Shown piece by piece: positions 20,179 to 29,807 of a stretch of 64,000 nucleotides of DNA (position 1 is its first letter; every line of letters begins with the position of its first letter). The DNA is taken from NCBI GenBank assembly GCA_003194525.1, contig NBIV01000005.1:372001-436000 (forward strand), written 5' to 3'. This DNA is from Gracilariopsis chorda (Eukaryota; Rhodophyta; Florideophyceae; Gracilariales; Gracilariaceae). Position numbers and translations under genes: made by a program. The notes beneath the pieces were generated by a model. That model saw nothing but the letters and a program-made list of their open reading frames with translations, did no database searches and was not told where the DNA came from.

Positions 20179-20428
20179 GTTGTATCGTCATAATTGAACA
20201 AAACTGTGGAACGTATACCGCGCGTCTTGGACTGCCGACGGATCGAACGCATACGCAAATGAAGTGCACGACCAGTGGTACAGAGCCATCAGGACCCATC
20301 TCACACATACGAATCAGACAATCGACTGGTCCCATTTACAAGAGTAACGTTCAACACTAAACCCAAACCCGGCCAAACTCCATGCCCAACGCAGCTTGTT
20401 CTGGGGCAATCTCTTGAACTACAACTAA

Positions 20429-22258
20429 CTAGACTTTGCCAAATTGCGGATGGATTGGTTCTGGCTCCTTCCTGGTGAGCTCACAACGATTAATAGCGTT
20501 AACGTATGCATGTGCGGCGGCGACAACAACATCTGTGTTCGCAGAAAACCCGCTGTACTGACGTCCATCACTACCATCAGTTACTCTCACAGAGACCTCA
20601 CCAAGAGCATCAATTCCTTCTGTCACGGAGCTAACCTTAAACTCAAGGAGGGTGGCATCGACTGTGTCATGAACAATCGTATTAATAGCGTTGAAGGCCG
20701 CGTCAACTGGACCTGTTCCGGTTGATGACATCGTGCGCTCTTCACCAGTCGCTGTAAATTGGAGTGTGACCGTCGCGGTAGGCACGCAGTGGTCTCCGCA
20801 TTGTACTTGAATACGGCGAAGACTAACTACTTCAGGTACGAGACGTACTTCATCGTTGACCAGAGATTCAATATCAGCTTCAGATACCGTCTTCTTCTTA
20901 TCAGCAAGCTCCTTAAATCTAAAAAATGCGCGTTGGAGTTCTTCGTCATTGACTTCGTAGCCTAAATCATTCAGACGAGTTCGGAACGCATGGCGTCCAG
21001 AATGCTTTCCAAGAACAATAAGATTCTCAGACAGGCCGATCGAGCGCGCGTCCATAATTTCGTAGGTTTGGCGGTGCTTGAGTACGCCATCTTGATGAAT
21101 GCCGCTCTCATGAGCAAAGGCGTTGGCACCGACAATGGCCTTGTTCGGTTGCACCATTAACCCAGTAAGATTAGAGACCATCCTTGAAGTGTGATAGATT
21201 TCCGAGTGGTGGATGTTGGTTATCGGGATATCGCTCTCCTCAGATCTACCAAGACGACTATTATAATAGCGACGACGTACGTGTAAAGCCATTACGACTT
21301 CCTCCAGTGAAGCGTTTCCAGCTCGCTCACCAATTCCATTGATCGTCACTTCCATTTGTCTCGCACCATTCTCGACGGCACAAAGGAAGTTTGCTACGGC
21401 CATGCCTAAATCGTCGTGACCATGTACAGAAATTGTTACATCATCTATGCCACGTACGTTTTGTCTAAGGTAGCTGATAAGAGATCCAAACTCACTCGGG
21501 GTAGTATATCCTACCGTGTCTGGTACATTAACGGTTGTCGCACCTGCTTCAATAGCACGCGAGAAGACGTCGCAGAGGAATTCCGGATCCGATCGAATGG
21601 CATCTTCGGCAGAAAACTCAACATCCTCGCAGAGACTCCTGGCGTATGTGACCATCTTCGTGGTAATGTCGAGCACTTCCCCCCTAGTCTTCTTGAGTTT
21701 ATGAGCCATATGAACATCGGATGTCGCTATGAATGTGTGAATGCGGGGGAACGCCGCATATTTGACAGCATCGTAGCATCGCGCAATATCCTTCTCAAGC
21801 GCGCGAGCAAGACCACAGATGATAGGCGGGTTTTCTATATTTCCTGTCTCTATCGCAATGTTCTTAACAGCTTCGAAGTCTCCTTCTGAGGCTATGGGGA
21901 ACCCCGCCTCTATGATATCGACGCCAAGTTTCGCAAGTTGTCTAGCGATGATTTTCTTCTCATCCGCGGTTAAGGTAGCTCCCGGGCTTTGCTCTCCGTC
22001 ACGCAGTGTTGTATCGAATATCTTCACACGATCTGGATCTCGTCCAGTTGCGATATCATGCTTCGTTGGAGAACGCTTGGGAACGCTGGTGTCATTCGGG
22101 GTTGCTTTGGTTTTGTCGACGATAATCATTTGTACGGGCCTTGATTGAGGGCATGCGGAGAACACACGACGTCGATGGGCATCGGTGAAGCGCGGTCGCA
22201 TCCACGTCGAAGAGAAAGACCGGCAATTCCATGTCGGGGACACGAAGGCTGATTCCAT
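20429..22258 (-). CDS. leuA: 2-isopropylmalate synthase (leucine biosynthesis)
   Basis: A 609-residue enzyme joining acetyl-CoA and 2-oxoisovalerate. It has the DRE-TIM signature [28 protein letters not shown], the metal-binding [13 protein letters not shown], and [18 protein letters not shown]. The region around [13 protein letters not shown] is the conserved catalytic/linker block, and the last about 130 residues form the allosteric leucine-binding domain ([20 protein letters not shown]). The first ATG at 22258 is followed by about 60 residues rich in Ser, Arg and Pro, consistent with plastid import. Length and domain set match the full-length regulated form, so feedback by leucine is expected. 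Confidence 0.95.
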   Translation of the reverse strand: MESAFVSPTWNCRSFSSTWMRPRFTDAHRRRVFSACPQSRPVQMIIVDKTKATPNDTSVPKRSPTKHDIATGRDPDRVKIFDTTLRDGEQSPGATLTADEKKIIARQLAKLGVDIIEAGFPIASEGDFEAVKNIAIETGNIENPPIICGLARALEKDIARCYDAVKYAAFPRIHTFIATSDVHMAHKLKKTRGEVLDITTKMVTYARSLCEDVEFSAEDAIRSDPEFLCDVFSRAIEAGATTVNVPDTVGYTTPSEFGSLISYLRQNVRGIDDVTISVHGHDDLGMAVANFLCAVENGARQMEVTINGIGERAGNASLEEVVMALHVRRRYYNSRLGRSEESDIPITNIHHSEIYHTSRMVSNLTGLMVQPNKAIVGANAFAHESGIHQDGVLKHRQTYEIMDARSIGLSENLIVLGKHSGRHAFRTRLNDLGYEVNDEELQRAFFRFKELADKKKTVSEADIESLVNDEVRLVPEVVSLRRIQVQCGDHCVPTATVTLQFTATGEERTMSSTGTGPVDAAFNAINTIVHDTVDATLLEFKVSSVTEGIDALGEVSVRVTDGSDGRQYSGFSANTDVVVAAAHAYVNAINRCELTRKEPEPIHPQFGKV

Positions 22259-22840
22259 GTCGATGTCAAGTGGGGGACTGAATTCTGTGAAATACAATCC
22301 AGGATGTTATTGCAGAGGCAAAAATCTGTTCAAACCGCAATCTGCGAGTCACTGCGGCTACTTGGTTCACTCAAGGCCCAGTTCTAAGCGTACCAAACAG
22401 AGAAAGCTGCTTTAAAGGGCTTGCTTGAAGAAGTTGCCTCCAATCTCCATTTGTTGGGACTTGTCGATGGGCGTGGCACAGCGACTGTGACGTGGCTCTG
22501 TTGGATGAATCTATGTCGGGGGGCAAATGCTTCGCTTTTTGAGATGGTGCTTACAGTGCATGTGATCTCCACTGTAATGCTGTTTGGCTCTTAACAAGTG
22601 CAATGCAGTGTAGTTGCCCACTGTGTTTTGTAGCACCGCTTAGGTGTGTAGCGTGCAGGCGTAGATATCAAGGGTAAAGGGTTACTGTAAAGGGTTCTGC
22701 TAGTGAAGTATGGCGTTCGAAGTGCTGGGAATATTTGAATTATGGTGCGGAAAGCTCGAGACGCTTGATGATCGCCGAACGTACTCCATACTCTAATACT
22801 TGGACGGTAGATATCACATTCCCTTGAAGCGCGTCGAAGA
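22259..22840. other. Divergent intergenic region with AAAGGGTTA repeats
   Basis: 582 bases between leuA and the HhH gene. At 22670-22697 two copies of AAAGGGTT lie in tandem, about 145 bases before the plus-strand start. No coding feature is seen. Confidence 0.4.
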
Positions 22841-23796
22841 ATGTGGTCTGGACAGAACTTGGAGGGATGGAAGAAAGCGTTGAGCTACTACCCAAACGCC
22901 CTTTCGGCACGTGAGGAGCTGCCCAGAAAGAATGGGCTGAAGAGCTTGGACGATTTTGTATTCACCGAATTGGGTAGGTCCGTGAAATCAAGGGATCCAC
23001 AACACATCACGAAAGAGGAGTATTGCAAACTAGTAACATGGAAGCTCAAACGAGGAAAATGGCGGCCAAGACTTCAGAAATTTGCAAATGAAACCGAAGA
23101 CTCCCATATTCGCAAAGTCAGTTCAGAAGCCTTTGGGCTACTAAAAAAGAACGACATAAAGGGGGCAATCCAGGCACTCGTCACTATTAAAGGATGCGGT
23201 CCAGCCACGGCAAGTGCTGTTCTTAACGCAGTAGATTCTTCAGTGCCGTTCATGTCTGACGAGCTTTTGATCGCAGTCTTTGAAGGAGCGGAAAAATACA
23301 CAGTTAAGGTGCGTTCAAAACCCTGAGCTATCTGAAAACGTGCTGCAGTTCTAAGCCGTTCTGCTAACTGCATTCGAGACAGGTATACCTTGAGTTGGTG
23401 GATGCTGTGGACAAAAAAGTGTCAGAACTTTCTGAAGAGGATCCGGACAAGGAGTGGACTGCAAGAGATGTTGAGCAGGCCATACATGCAAGTGTTCACT
23501 ATCCTGACCTGGAAAGGGAGCAGCGCAATAACGATTCAGAACAGAAGAATGGGAACACTGCAGCTCAATTCTCAGAGCGGAGGCCAGCAAATCGAACTAA
23601 GGAGTCAGTTAGGAAGACTTCCAGGGGGTCCCCAAAGGTGTCAACGAGGAGAAGTGAATTGTCTCCCAGGTATCCCAAGAACACGGCTTCGAAAAGGAAA
23701 CCGCCTGGAGACTCTCAGACGGAATCTGTACTTCTCGATGACAAGCAACCTCTGTCCAGTGTACGTCGATCTAAAAGGCTGCGACATCAAAAATGA
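22841..23796 (+). CDS. Helix-hairpin-helix (HhH) protein of unknown function, two exons
   Basis: Exons 22841-23308 and 23383-23796 (intron 74 nt, GTGCGT...AG, phase 0) give 293 residues. The N-terminal half contains DFVFTELGRSV, then ITKEEYCKLVTWKLKRGKWRPRLQ, and the HhH block LVTIKGCGPATASAVLNAVD followed by VPFMSDELL. This combination occurs in an uncharacterised conserved family seen in fungi and plants. The HhH hairpin suggests DNA binding similar to base-excision glycosylases, but no catalytic Lys/Asp pair is evident. The C-terminal tail is Lys/Arg/Ser-rich and ends RRSKRLRHQK, a likely nuclear localisation signal. Confidence 0.75.
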
Positions 23797-24667
23797 TTCA
23801 AAAGGCCTGCGCACAGGTTGCGAGACACAGAGAGTGGTTTTGCAACTTTGTGCAATGAACTTCTTGATGCAGAGGCACGGCAAGTTTGAGGTTCTGGATA
23901 ACCCTTTCACCTTTTGTCATCTTGCAAAGGGTTACGGGATAGCCTTCCCTTTAGAAGCAGCTCCTTGCTGAAAACTATAAACACTGTATGATGGTTCAGA
24001 CTGCTAGCACCTTCTCTATGGGGACTATGTCCTTAAGAAGGCCAATCGCTGATGCATTTCGCGGTAGCTGAGCGGTCTGCAGACCACGAAGGTCTGCATG
24101 GGTAGCTGCATGTGAGATGGGAACGCTGGGGTTAAGCGAGTTGGCTCTCGCCGTAGTACAGAAAAGCCATATTTAGAGGAGTTGAGCCTCGCAATTCCAC
24201 GTGATCCAAGGTGGGATCCCAATCGCCGTCCGGCAACTGGACTTCAATGAGACCTTCTTTCTCTACTGTTGTACTGCGTATATAAAGTGATTTCTGAATG
24301 CAGTAAAAATGTTTAGAAGATCGACACGTTGTGTTTTCACACCTCACGATCAGTTGTCGTGCACAGAAACTCCGCCGAGCTACGACCGCAGTGGGGGAAG
24401 AGTTTCGAAGTAGCAAACAAGCAATCTTGCACATCATCGTATTATAAAGCAGTGTAGTCTATGCGACGATGAAGAGCAGGTTCCGGGCAAGGTCTGCTGT
24501 ATGATACAATAGGCAGAGGTGGGCAAGCATGTTATAAAAGGATATACGAAGGGTAAGTACAGCAGTTCAGCTAGTTAAGGCTTTTTAAAGACAATTATTC
24601 TCGCGCTTCCCTTATCTTGTCCTCTTGCGACTTTGATCTTCGTGTGAATGGCATAATGGCATTGTCA
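23797..24667. other. Intergenic region
   Basis: 870 bases between the HhH and aminopropyltransferase genes, which converge. An inverted pair TAACCCTTT...AAAGGGTTA sits at about 23899-23934, and a TATAAAA at about 24533. A 101-residue minus-strand frame (24132-24437) has no recognised domain. A box-A-like TAGCTGAGCGG near 24064 lacks the rest of a tRNA. Confidence 0.35.
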
Positions 24668-25789
24668 CTATTCTATCAGGAACGCAACGTTTTCAGGCGT
24701 GATTTCTTGGGCTTCCTCTTCGATCGCCTTTTTCAAACAACGGGGCACTGCGAAGTGACCATGAACGGAATTCCCGTCCAGTACGTGCATTGAGCCATCT
24801 ATGGACTCGGATATCTTCTCGTCTAGCTCTTGAGGAGTTACCAGTGGCTGCAACCTGTCAGTTGCAATTGCAATTCCGACGGGAGCGCCATAAGTAGGAA
24901 CGAATACCTGAGATGGCCTCACAGACTTGAACACAGATGCAAGAGTCTTACATATCCGAGGATAACATTTGCTATTCTCTGCAAGAGAGGCGGTTCCACT
25001 CATTACAGAAAATGTACCCAACGGCTTTAGACATCGCTTGAGATTGGAGAAGAACTGTTTGGTAAATAGTGCCAGGCTGGGACTGTTTTTCTCAGGGTCA
25101 GTGAGATCACCAATGATGACATCAAACTGTTGTTCGGTGTTTTCGATGAAGTCCAGGGCATCTTTTATGATTAGCTTGCATCTTGGGTCCTCAAACGCTC
25201 CGCGAGATATGGAAGGCAGATACTTGCGGCACGCGTCGACAACATCGCCATCAATGTCGACAACAAAAACCGATTCTACAGAGCGCCATCGAAGTGCCTC
25301 TCGGGCGGAACCACCGTCCGCCCCGCCCAGAATCAAGACAGATTCAGGTTTGCCATGTATTAAGCAAGGAAGATGGACTATGGGTTCATGGTAAAACGGT
25401 TCGTCTCCTTCAGTTGTTTGACAAACGCCATCCAAAATGAGCCCACGCCCGTATGCTCCAAGATCTGCAATAGTCACAGCTTGATACTGAGTGCGCGCTT
25501 GGTACAGGATTTCGTTTACCCCGTGATAGTAAACGTCATTAGGTGTGTGATACTCGGAAATCCAAATCGTTGGAGGTTTGCTGGTTTTGCTTTGATATGA
25601 CTTATTCGACGGCTTCTGGAGTCCCATACTGACACAACGTTTCCTACGTTGGTGCGAAGCAAGGGAGTGATTGGAAAGGAGGTTGGCAGGATGCCTTGAT
25701 GCTGGAGATGGGTGGGAGAAGCGAAACCAGGAATTACGAAGGGCGGTTAAGAATGGCACGACGGTGCGTACCGTCGGTAACATTTTCAT
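24668..25789 (-). CDS. Aminopropyltransferase, ACL5/thermospermine-synthase-like
   Basis: A 373-residue enzyme that transfers aminopropyl groups from decarboxylated S-adenosylmethionine to a polyamine. Seen: NEILYQARTQYQAVTIADLG, GRGLILDGVCQTTEGDEPFYHE, the SAM-binding LILGGADGGSAREALRW (usual spermidine synthase GGGEGxxxRE, here Asp for Glu), VVDIDGDVVDACRKYLP, and IIGDLTDPEKNSPSLALFTK. The last block and VFKSVRPSQVFVPTYG follow the ACL5 (thermospermine) pattern more than plant spermidine synthase. Residues 1-50 are Ser/Arg/Pro-rich and may target the plastid or mitochondrion. A 46-bp palindrome lies 36 bases upstream of the start. Confidence 0.85.
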   Translation of the reverse strand: MKMLPTVRTVVPFLTALRNSWFRFSHPSPASRHPANLLSNHSLASHQRRKRCVSMGLQKPSNKSYQSKTSKPPTIWISEYHTPNDVYYHGVNEILYQARTQYQAVTIADLGAYGRGLILDGVCQTTEGDEPFYHEPIVHLPCLIHGKPESVLILGGADGGSAREALRWRSVESVFVVDIDGDVVDACRKYLPSISRGAFEDPRCKLIIKDALDFIENTEQQFDVIIGDLTDPEKNSPSLALFTKQFFSNLKRCLKPLGTFSVMSGTASLAENSKCYPRICKTLASVFKSVRPSQVFVPTYGAPVGIAIATDRLQPLVTPQELDEKISESIDGSMHVLDGNSVHGHFAVPRCLKKAIEEEAQEITPENVAFLIE

Positions 25790-27080
25790 CGCTGTACCGG
25801 TACGCCGGCGTGTGCCGTGAAATCCACTGCTAAGGTTGGGAAACCTTTAAAGGTTTCCCAACCTTAGCAGTTGGTCAACCAAATTTAAAAGCCTGAGCTT
25901 TTGCCCCTGGTCTCTGTAACAGGGCTAACTCTATGGATACCCAGAATGGTACCCTGGCATTTGTATTATATCTACAGCTGCTTTGCATACGGAACCATTG
26001 CTTCGATGCTTGAGGTGTCATTGACTACGCGTAAAACGGCATACGAATCATGGATGTAACTGCTTTCAATTATAATCAATGCTTCGCGGCACGAGATATG
26101 GTCTGAGATACAATCGATCAGAACGGTGGTATAGATCCAGATAATTCCGAGGGTTATAAGTTTGACGTTGGCCCCAGCCACATCACATTCATAGGATGTC
26201 CTCACGTGTCAAGGAGGGGTGATGATGGTGTTGCCGTTGCTCCTTTGAAGAATCCAGCGCAACGTAATTTCTCCATTACATATTATTCAGGATGGGAGAA
26301 GGTGCGAAACTATCGAAAATGGAGTTGTTTGTGCTCAAGGGGACGGATATCGCAGTGTGACTTCACTAAGCTTAAAGGTTTTACTACACACTACACAGAG
26401 CTATTCAACTCGAATTCGTTAGTACTCTGCGTCTTGTGCTGAATACAACCGCACTTTTGTAAAATTATGGCACAAGAGATCTACGTGTACTGCATAGTTC
26501 TGAGTTGCTCAATTCGCAATCGTAAGACAAGATAAATCGTCCATGCGATCCTTTCCTCAGATATTCAAGCATCACCGCTCCGATTCTGGAAACGGAATGT
26601 TCGAAACAACGCTCGTTTTGCTCAAGTTGCAAGAGCATCAGCTGTAGAAAACCAGTCTTCCGCAGCGATGCATGGCAACGAAGATGATGATGGAGACCAG
26701 CAGCGTGAGGAAGACCTCCGTTCACATTCAGCAGATCGTTGATGACATCACGATGCTTGCGTCTGCCCTCATGATTACTTGATAAATTGTCATCAGATCA
26801 GCAGAAAGTGTACTCGGCACGCTCGGACTCCAAGCCTCGGAGTGCACAGTCCCTTCCACGTATCTAACTGTAGCAGCATCCGCTTTCGAGAAGTGCCACT
26901 GGTGCCCGTTCTCGTTCATGCCGAGGTCGTGGCCACGTGTGGAGCTTCCGACGTTGACCAAGTCGTATCGCCGGCGGCGGCAAGGTTCACAGTCTCGTTA
27001 TCCGGACCCGCATCAGGTCTAGCTCGCTCAATCTCTGGCAGACAAACACGGACGTTCTGTGTGAAAGCGAGTTCGCAGCA
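25790..27080. other. Divergent intergenic region, 1.3 kb
   Basis: Lies between the aminopropyltransferase and RPL27. Contains a 46-bp palindrome (25826-25871) and several overlapping minus-strand frames. The best, open from about 26797 to 26465, reads like a helical protein but has no identified family and no clear start. No repeat or RNA is recognised in the rest. Confidence 0.35.
25826..25871. repeat. Perfect 46-bp palindrome without spacer
   Basis: Arms 25826-25848 and 25849-25871 are exact 23-base reverse complements with no loop, centred on CCTTTAAAGG. It is 36 bases upstream of the aminopropyltransferase start, so it lies in its promoter or 5' leader. As RNA it could fold into a very stable hairpin. 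See findings. Confidence 0.9.
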
Positions 27081-27773
27081 ATGGGAAAATTGTAAGTTGC
27101 TATCAAATCTGTTATCTCGTTCGCTCTTCCTGCAGGCTCGCGGTCTTGCTTCGCCGTGTTTTCTGCGCGGATACGTGGATGTGCGATTGGGAAGCGCTGC
27201 CTAAACTATCCTGTGCGAGGCAATCGCCCGAGAGCGCCGATAAGAACATGCGAATTTGCGAACCTGCGGGCCTGATCGTTTGTACGTGAAGCGCTAACCA
27301 TTTTTACCATCCCTTTTGGCACTCATGCTCATGCCTCACTTTCAACCAACAGCTTGAAACCGGGAAAGATCGTTATCCTGCTCCAGGGAAGATACGCTGG
27401 TAAGAAAGCGGTAATCATTCAAAATCAAGACAATGGCACCAACAAACACTCATACGGGCACTGTATCGTTGCCGGCGTCAGGAAGTACCCGCGAAAGATG
27501 AAGAAGGGTTTGTCAAAGAAGAAGATCGCCTTGCGATCCAATCTCACCCCATTCATCAAGGTGGCCAACTACAACCACATTATGCCAACGCGTTACACTC
27601 TCGATATCGATGCCGTCAAGGGCAAAGTTGATGTTGCCGCCTTCTCTTCCCCCGGCGCTAACGCAGACCGACCTGAAGCTCGTAAGGAATCGCGTGTTGC
27701 TATTAAGACTGAGTTTCAGCAACGTTACAACGCTGGAAAGAACAAGTGGTTCTTCACGCCTCTGCGATTCTAA
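27081..27773 (+). CDS. RPL27: 60S ribosomal protein L27 (eL27), two exons
   Basis: Exon 27081-27091 encodes only MGK plus two bases of the next codon; intron 27092-27352 (261 nt, GTAAGT...CAG); exon 27353-27773. The 143-residue product has LKPGKIVILLQGRYAGKKAV, CIVAGVRKYPRKMKKGL, NYNHIMPTRYTLDI and ends KNKWFFTPLRF, all typical of eL27. The tiny first exon, split inside the fourth codon, is a common arrangement for this gene. The intron is the longest found here and may carry regulatory sequence. Confidence 0.95.
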
Positions 27774-28084
27774 GCTTCTTGCGCTGTTGCTATATCCTCG
27801 CTTTCACGCCCTTTAGCTGCTACATTTACATAAAAGTGCTTGATCGTATCGAGACCGTCAACCTTACTGTAAACTTTTGTTCGTTTGCGTGCCCGCTGAG
27901 GTTCACATGTTGCCCTGCGGCAATCAAGGATTCAAAAGCTCCTCAAGATACGGCTGTCTTTTGCAGGATTGCGCATTATAGATTTCCTGTTCCCATTCAT
28001 ACGATCCAGTAGCATGACTAGTCTGAAACACCTGTAAAGTGGGCCGACACGACTTAAGATCTGGTTGAACAGATGTGATTTACT
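27774..28084. other. Convergent intergenic region
   Basis: 311 bases between the ends of RPL27 and the mitochondrial uS5 gene. No feature beyond expected 3' ends. Confidence 0.3.
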
Positions 28085-29293
28085 TTACAATGCTCGCAAT
28101 CGTCTACGGACTCCATTTGGAGGCAACGGTGGCCTCATTAAACTTTCCAGCCCACGAGCTTGTGCTATTTTCTCTGCCGTTTGTAGCTTGGAAAGTGCGT
28201 TGAACAGCGCCTTTACACCATTTGTCAAAGACCGTGGTCCATGCAACTTCGCTCCTACATCCTTCAACCCAAACAGCTGGAAAACAGCCGAAAAGTTGTT
28301 GTTGGCGGAAATTCCAGTTCCTTTCGGAGCAGGCCACAAGGACACTTTGGACTTGACGAACTTGCCGTGTACTCTGTGCGCAATAGTTCGATTATCATAC
28401 AAATCGACGCATAGCAAATTTCTTTTCGCATCTCTACAGGCCCGTTCAATTGCATGCTGTGAGTTGTCTGATTTGCCTTCGCCGTACCCCGCCGTTCCGT
28501 TGCGATTACCTATTATAACCAAAGCCCTGAGGCTGAACGTGGTGCCACCTTTAGTGACCTTGTGCACCCTGCCCACTTCAAGCAGCGCAGTATCATATCC
28601 CGAGAGCACATTCTCCATCTTGATTGCATTTTCCATGTACTTCTTGCGCTTCTGAAGCTCTTCAGGAGACACCGGACGCAGTTCTGTGAGAACCTGTTCT
28701 GCAGTTCCATCTTCTCCATTCCAGTCCTTCTGGTCCTTTTCTGCTTGTAGCGCTTGCTTTGCGGCTGCTTTCTTGTCGGGCTTGCCTAAAGGTTTATCTG
28801 AGCCATCCAACATGGCTTCCACCGGCGGAAATACTTGCAAACTGACTAAAGTTCTTTCGATATTGTCTCGCAACAGGTCAGCGTTGAGTAAATCACGGAA
28901 ATCAAGCGCTTCTGCGGGTATGGGTACAATGTTCGTATTGATGCGATCGCCAAGTTCTTCAATGGTGCAAGGTCTCCCTGCGCGATTCAGTGCATTTCGG
29001 AGCAAATCGTATGCCTCATCTACCTCTTTCTCCAAGGTGACGAGCAGTTCTGGCGGTTGCAGGTTGAATTGTGCTTGTTCTTCTATGGCTTTTCTGAGTG
29101 TCTGCGCCATTTTCGACAGTTTGGCTAGCGAACGGCCTGCTTGTTCCGGATCTGAGCTGGATTCAGTCTGACCGTTTTCATCGCTATCTCCTGTTCCGTT
29201 TGTCGATGACAGGAAACGATAGCGTGGGCTCAAGAGTAGGTTGCGACTGGAGCTGAACGGTGTGCTCCTTCTGAGTAACATACATCGGAGCAT
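28085..29293 (-). CDS. Mitochondrial small-subunit ribosomal protein uS5
   Basis: A 402-residue protein. The N terminus (MLRCMLLRRSTPFSSSRNLL and a following RYRFLSS) is a typical mitochondrial presequence, followed by a 170-residue non-conserved part rich in Glu/Gln. The S5 core starts near residue 230: LLEVGRVHKVTKGGTTFSLR, VIIGNRNGTAGYGEGKSD (the double-stranded RNA-binding part), then KGTGISANN and VFQLFGLKDVGAKLHGPRSL (C-terminal S5 domain). The long N-terminal extension is usual for mitochondrial uS5. It is divergent to EXO1 with a 514-base gap. Confidence 0.92.
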   Translation of the reverse strand: MLRCMLLRRSTPFSSSRNLLLSPRYRFLSSTNGTGDSDENGQTESSSDPEQAGRSLAKLSKMAQTLRKAIEEQAQFNLQPPELLVTLEKEVDEAYDLLRNALNRAGRPCTIEELGDRINTNIVPIPAEALDFRDLLNADLLRDNIERTLVSLQVFPPVEAMLDGSDKPLGKPDKKAAAKQALQAEKDQKDWNGEDGTAEQVLTELRPVSPEELQKRKKYMENAIKMENVLSGYDTALLEVGRVHKVTKGGTTFSLRALVIIGNRNGTAGYGEGKSDNSQHAIERACRDAKRNLLCVDLYDNRTIAHRVHGKFVKSKVSLWPAPKGTGISANNNFSAVFQLFGLKDVGAKLHGPRSLTNGVKALFNALSKLQTAEKIAQARGLESLMRPPLPPNGVRRRLRAL

Positions 29294-29807
29294 TTTCTCA
29301 TGGATTGTGGGGCGGTTAGTGCTGGATTTTCAGCTCAGAGTTCACTGCGCTTGAAAACGTTGATTCGTTTGGAACAGTTGATGAAGAACTGGGCTGACAA
29401 GTAGCGAGCAAGCGCCGACGATCGATCACCGCGGTGAGGATGCGCATCTATCCCCAAAGCATTCTTGAGCTATTGTTTACCAAAGTTACCTTCGGTAGGC
29501 GGACGGCGAACAGGATATGAGATATACCGTACGTGTACCAACTGCACGAGTGCCAGTACCTTAATTGGTGCCGTACAGTGAAGAAATCAAATTTGATCCC
29601 CACAGTTTTGGCGCGAAATCTTAGCAAGCGAATGGCAATGCAGAGCCATTGCCGCCGTGGGCACACTTCTTCGGCTCCCCCATCCATCCCGGATGCACCT
29701 TACCATACTTCAACCAGTGACGTTCACATACCTATCACCTGTCATAAGCAGCGTGGGAGCGCGGGGCGTGGTCTCACCCTCGTGAGTCTGCCTCTGGTCC
29801 AGGGGGG
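29294..29807. other. Divergent intergenic region (uS5m and EXO1)
   Basis: 514 bases. Small frames present look random. It should hold both promoters; no element is recognised. Confidence 0.3.

Noticed and set aside
24060..24110. tRNA-like region (box-A-like TAGCTGAGCGG and a strong hairpin)
   Set aside because: No box B (GGTTCGAxTCC) follows, the loop lacks U33, and no acceptor stem can be formed.
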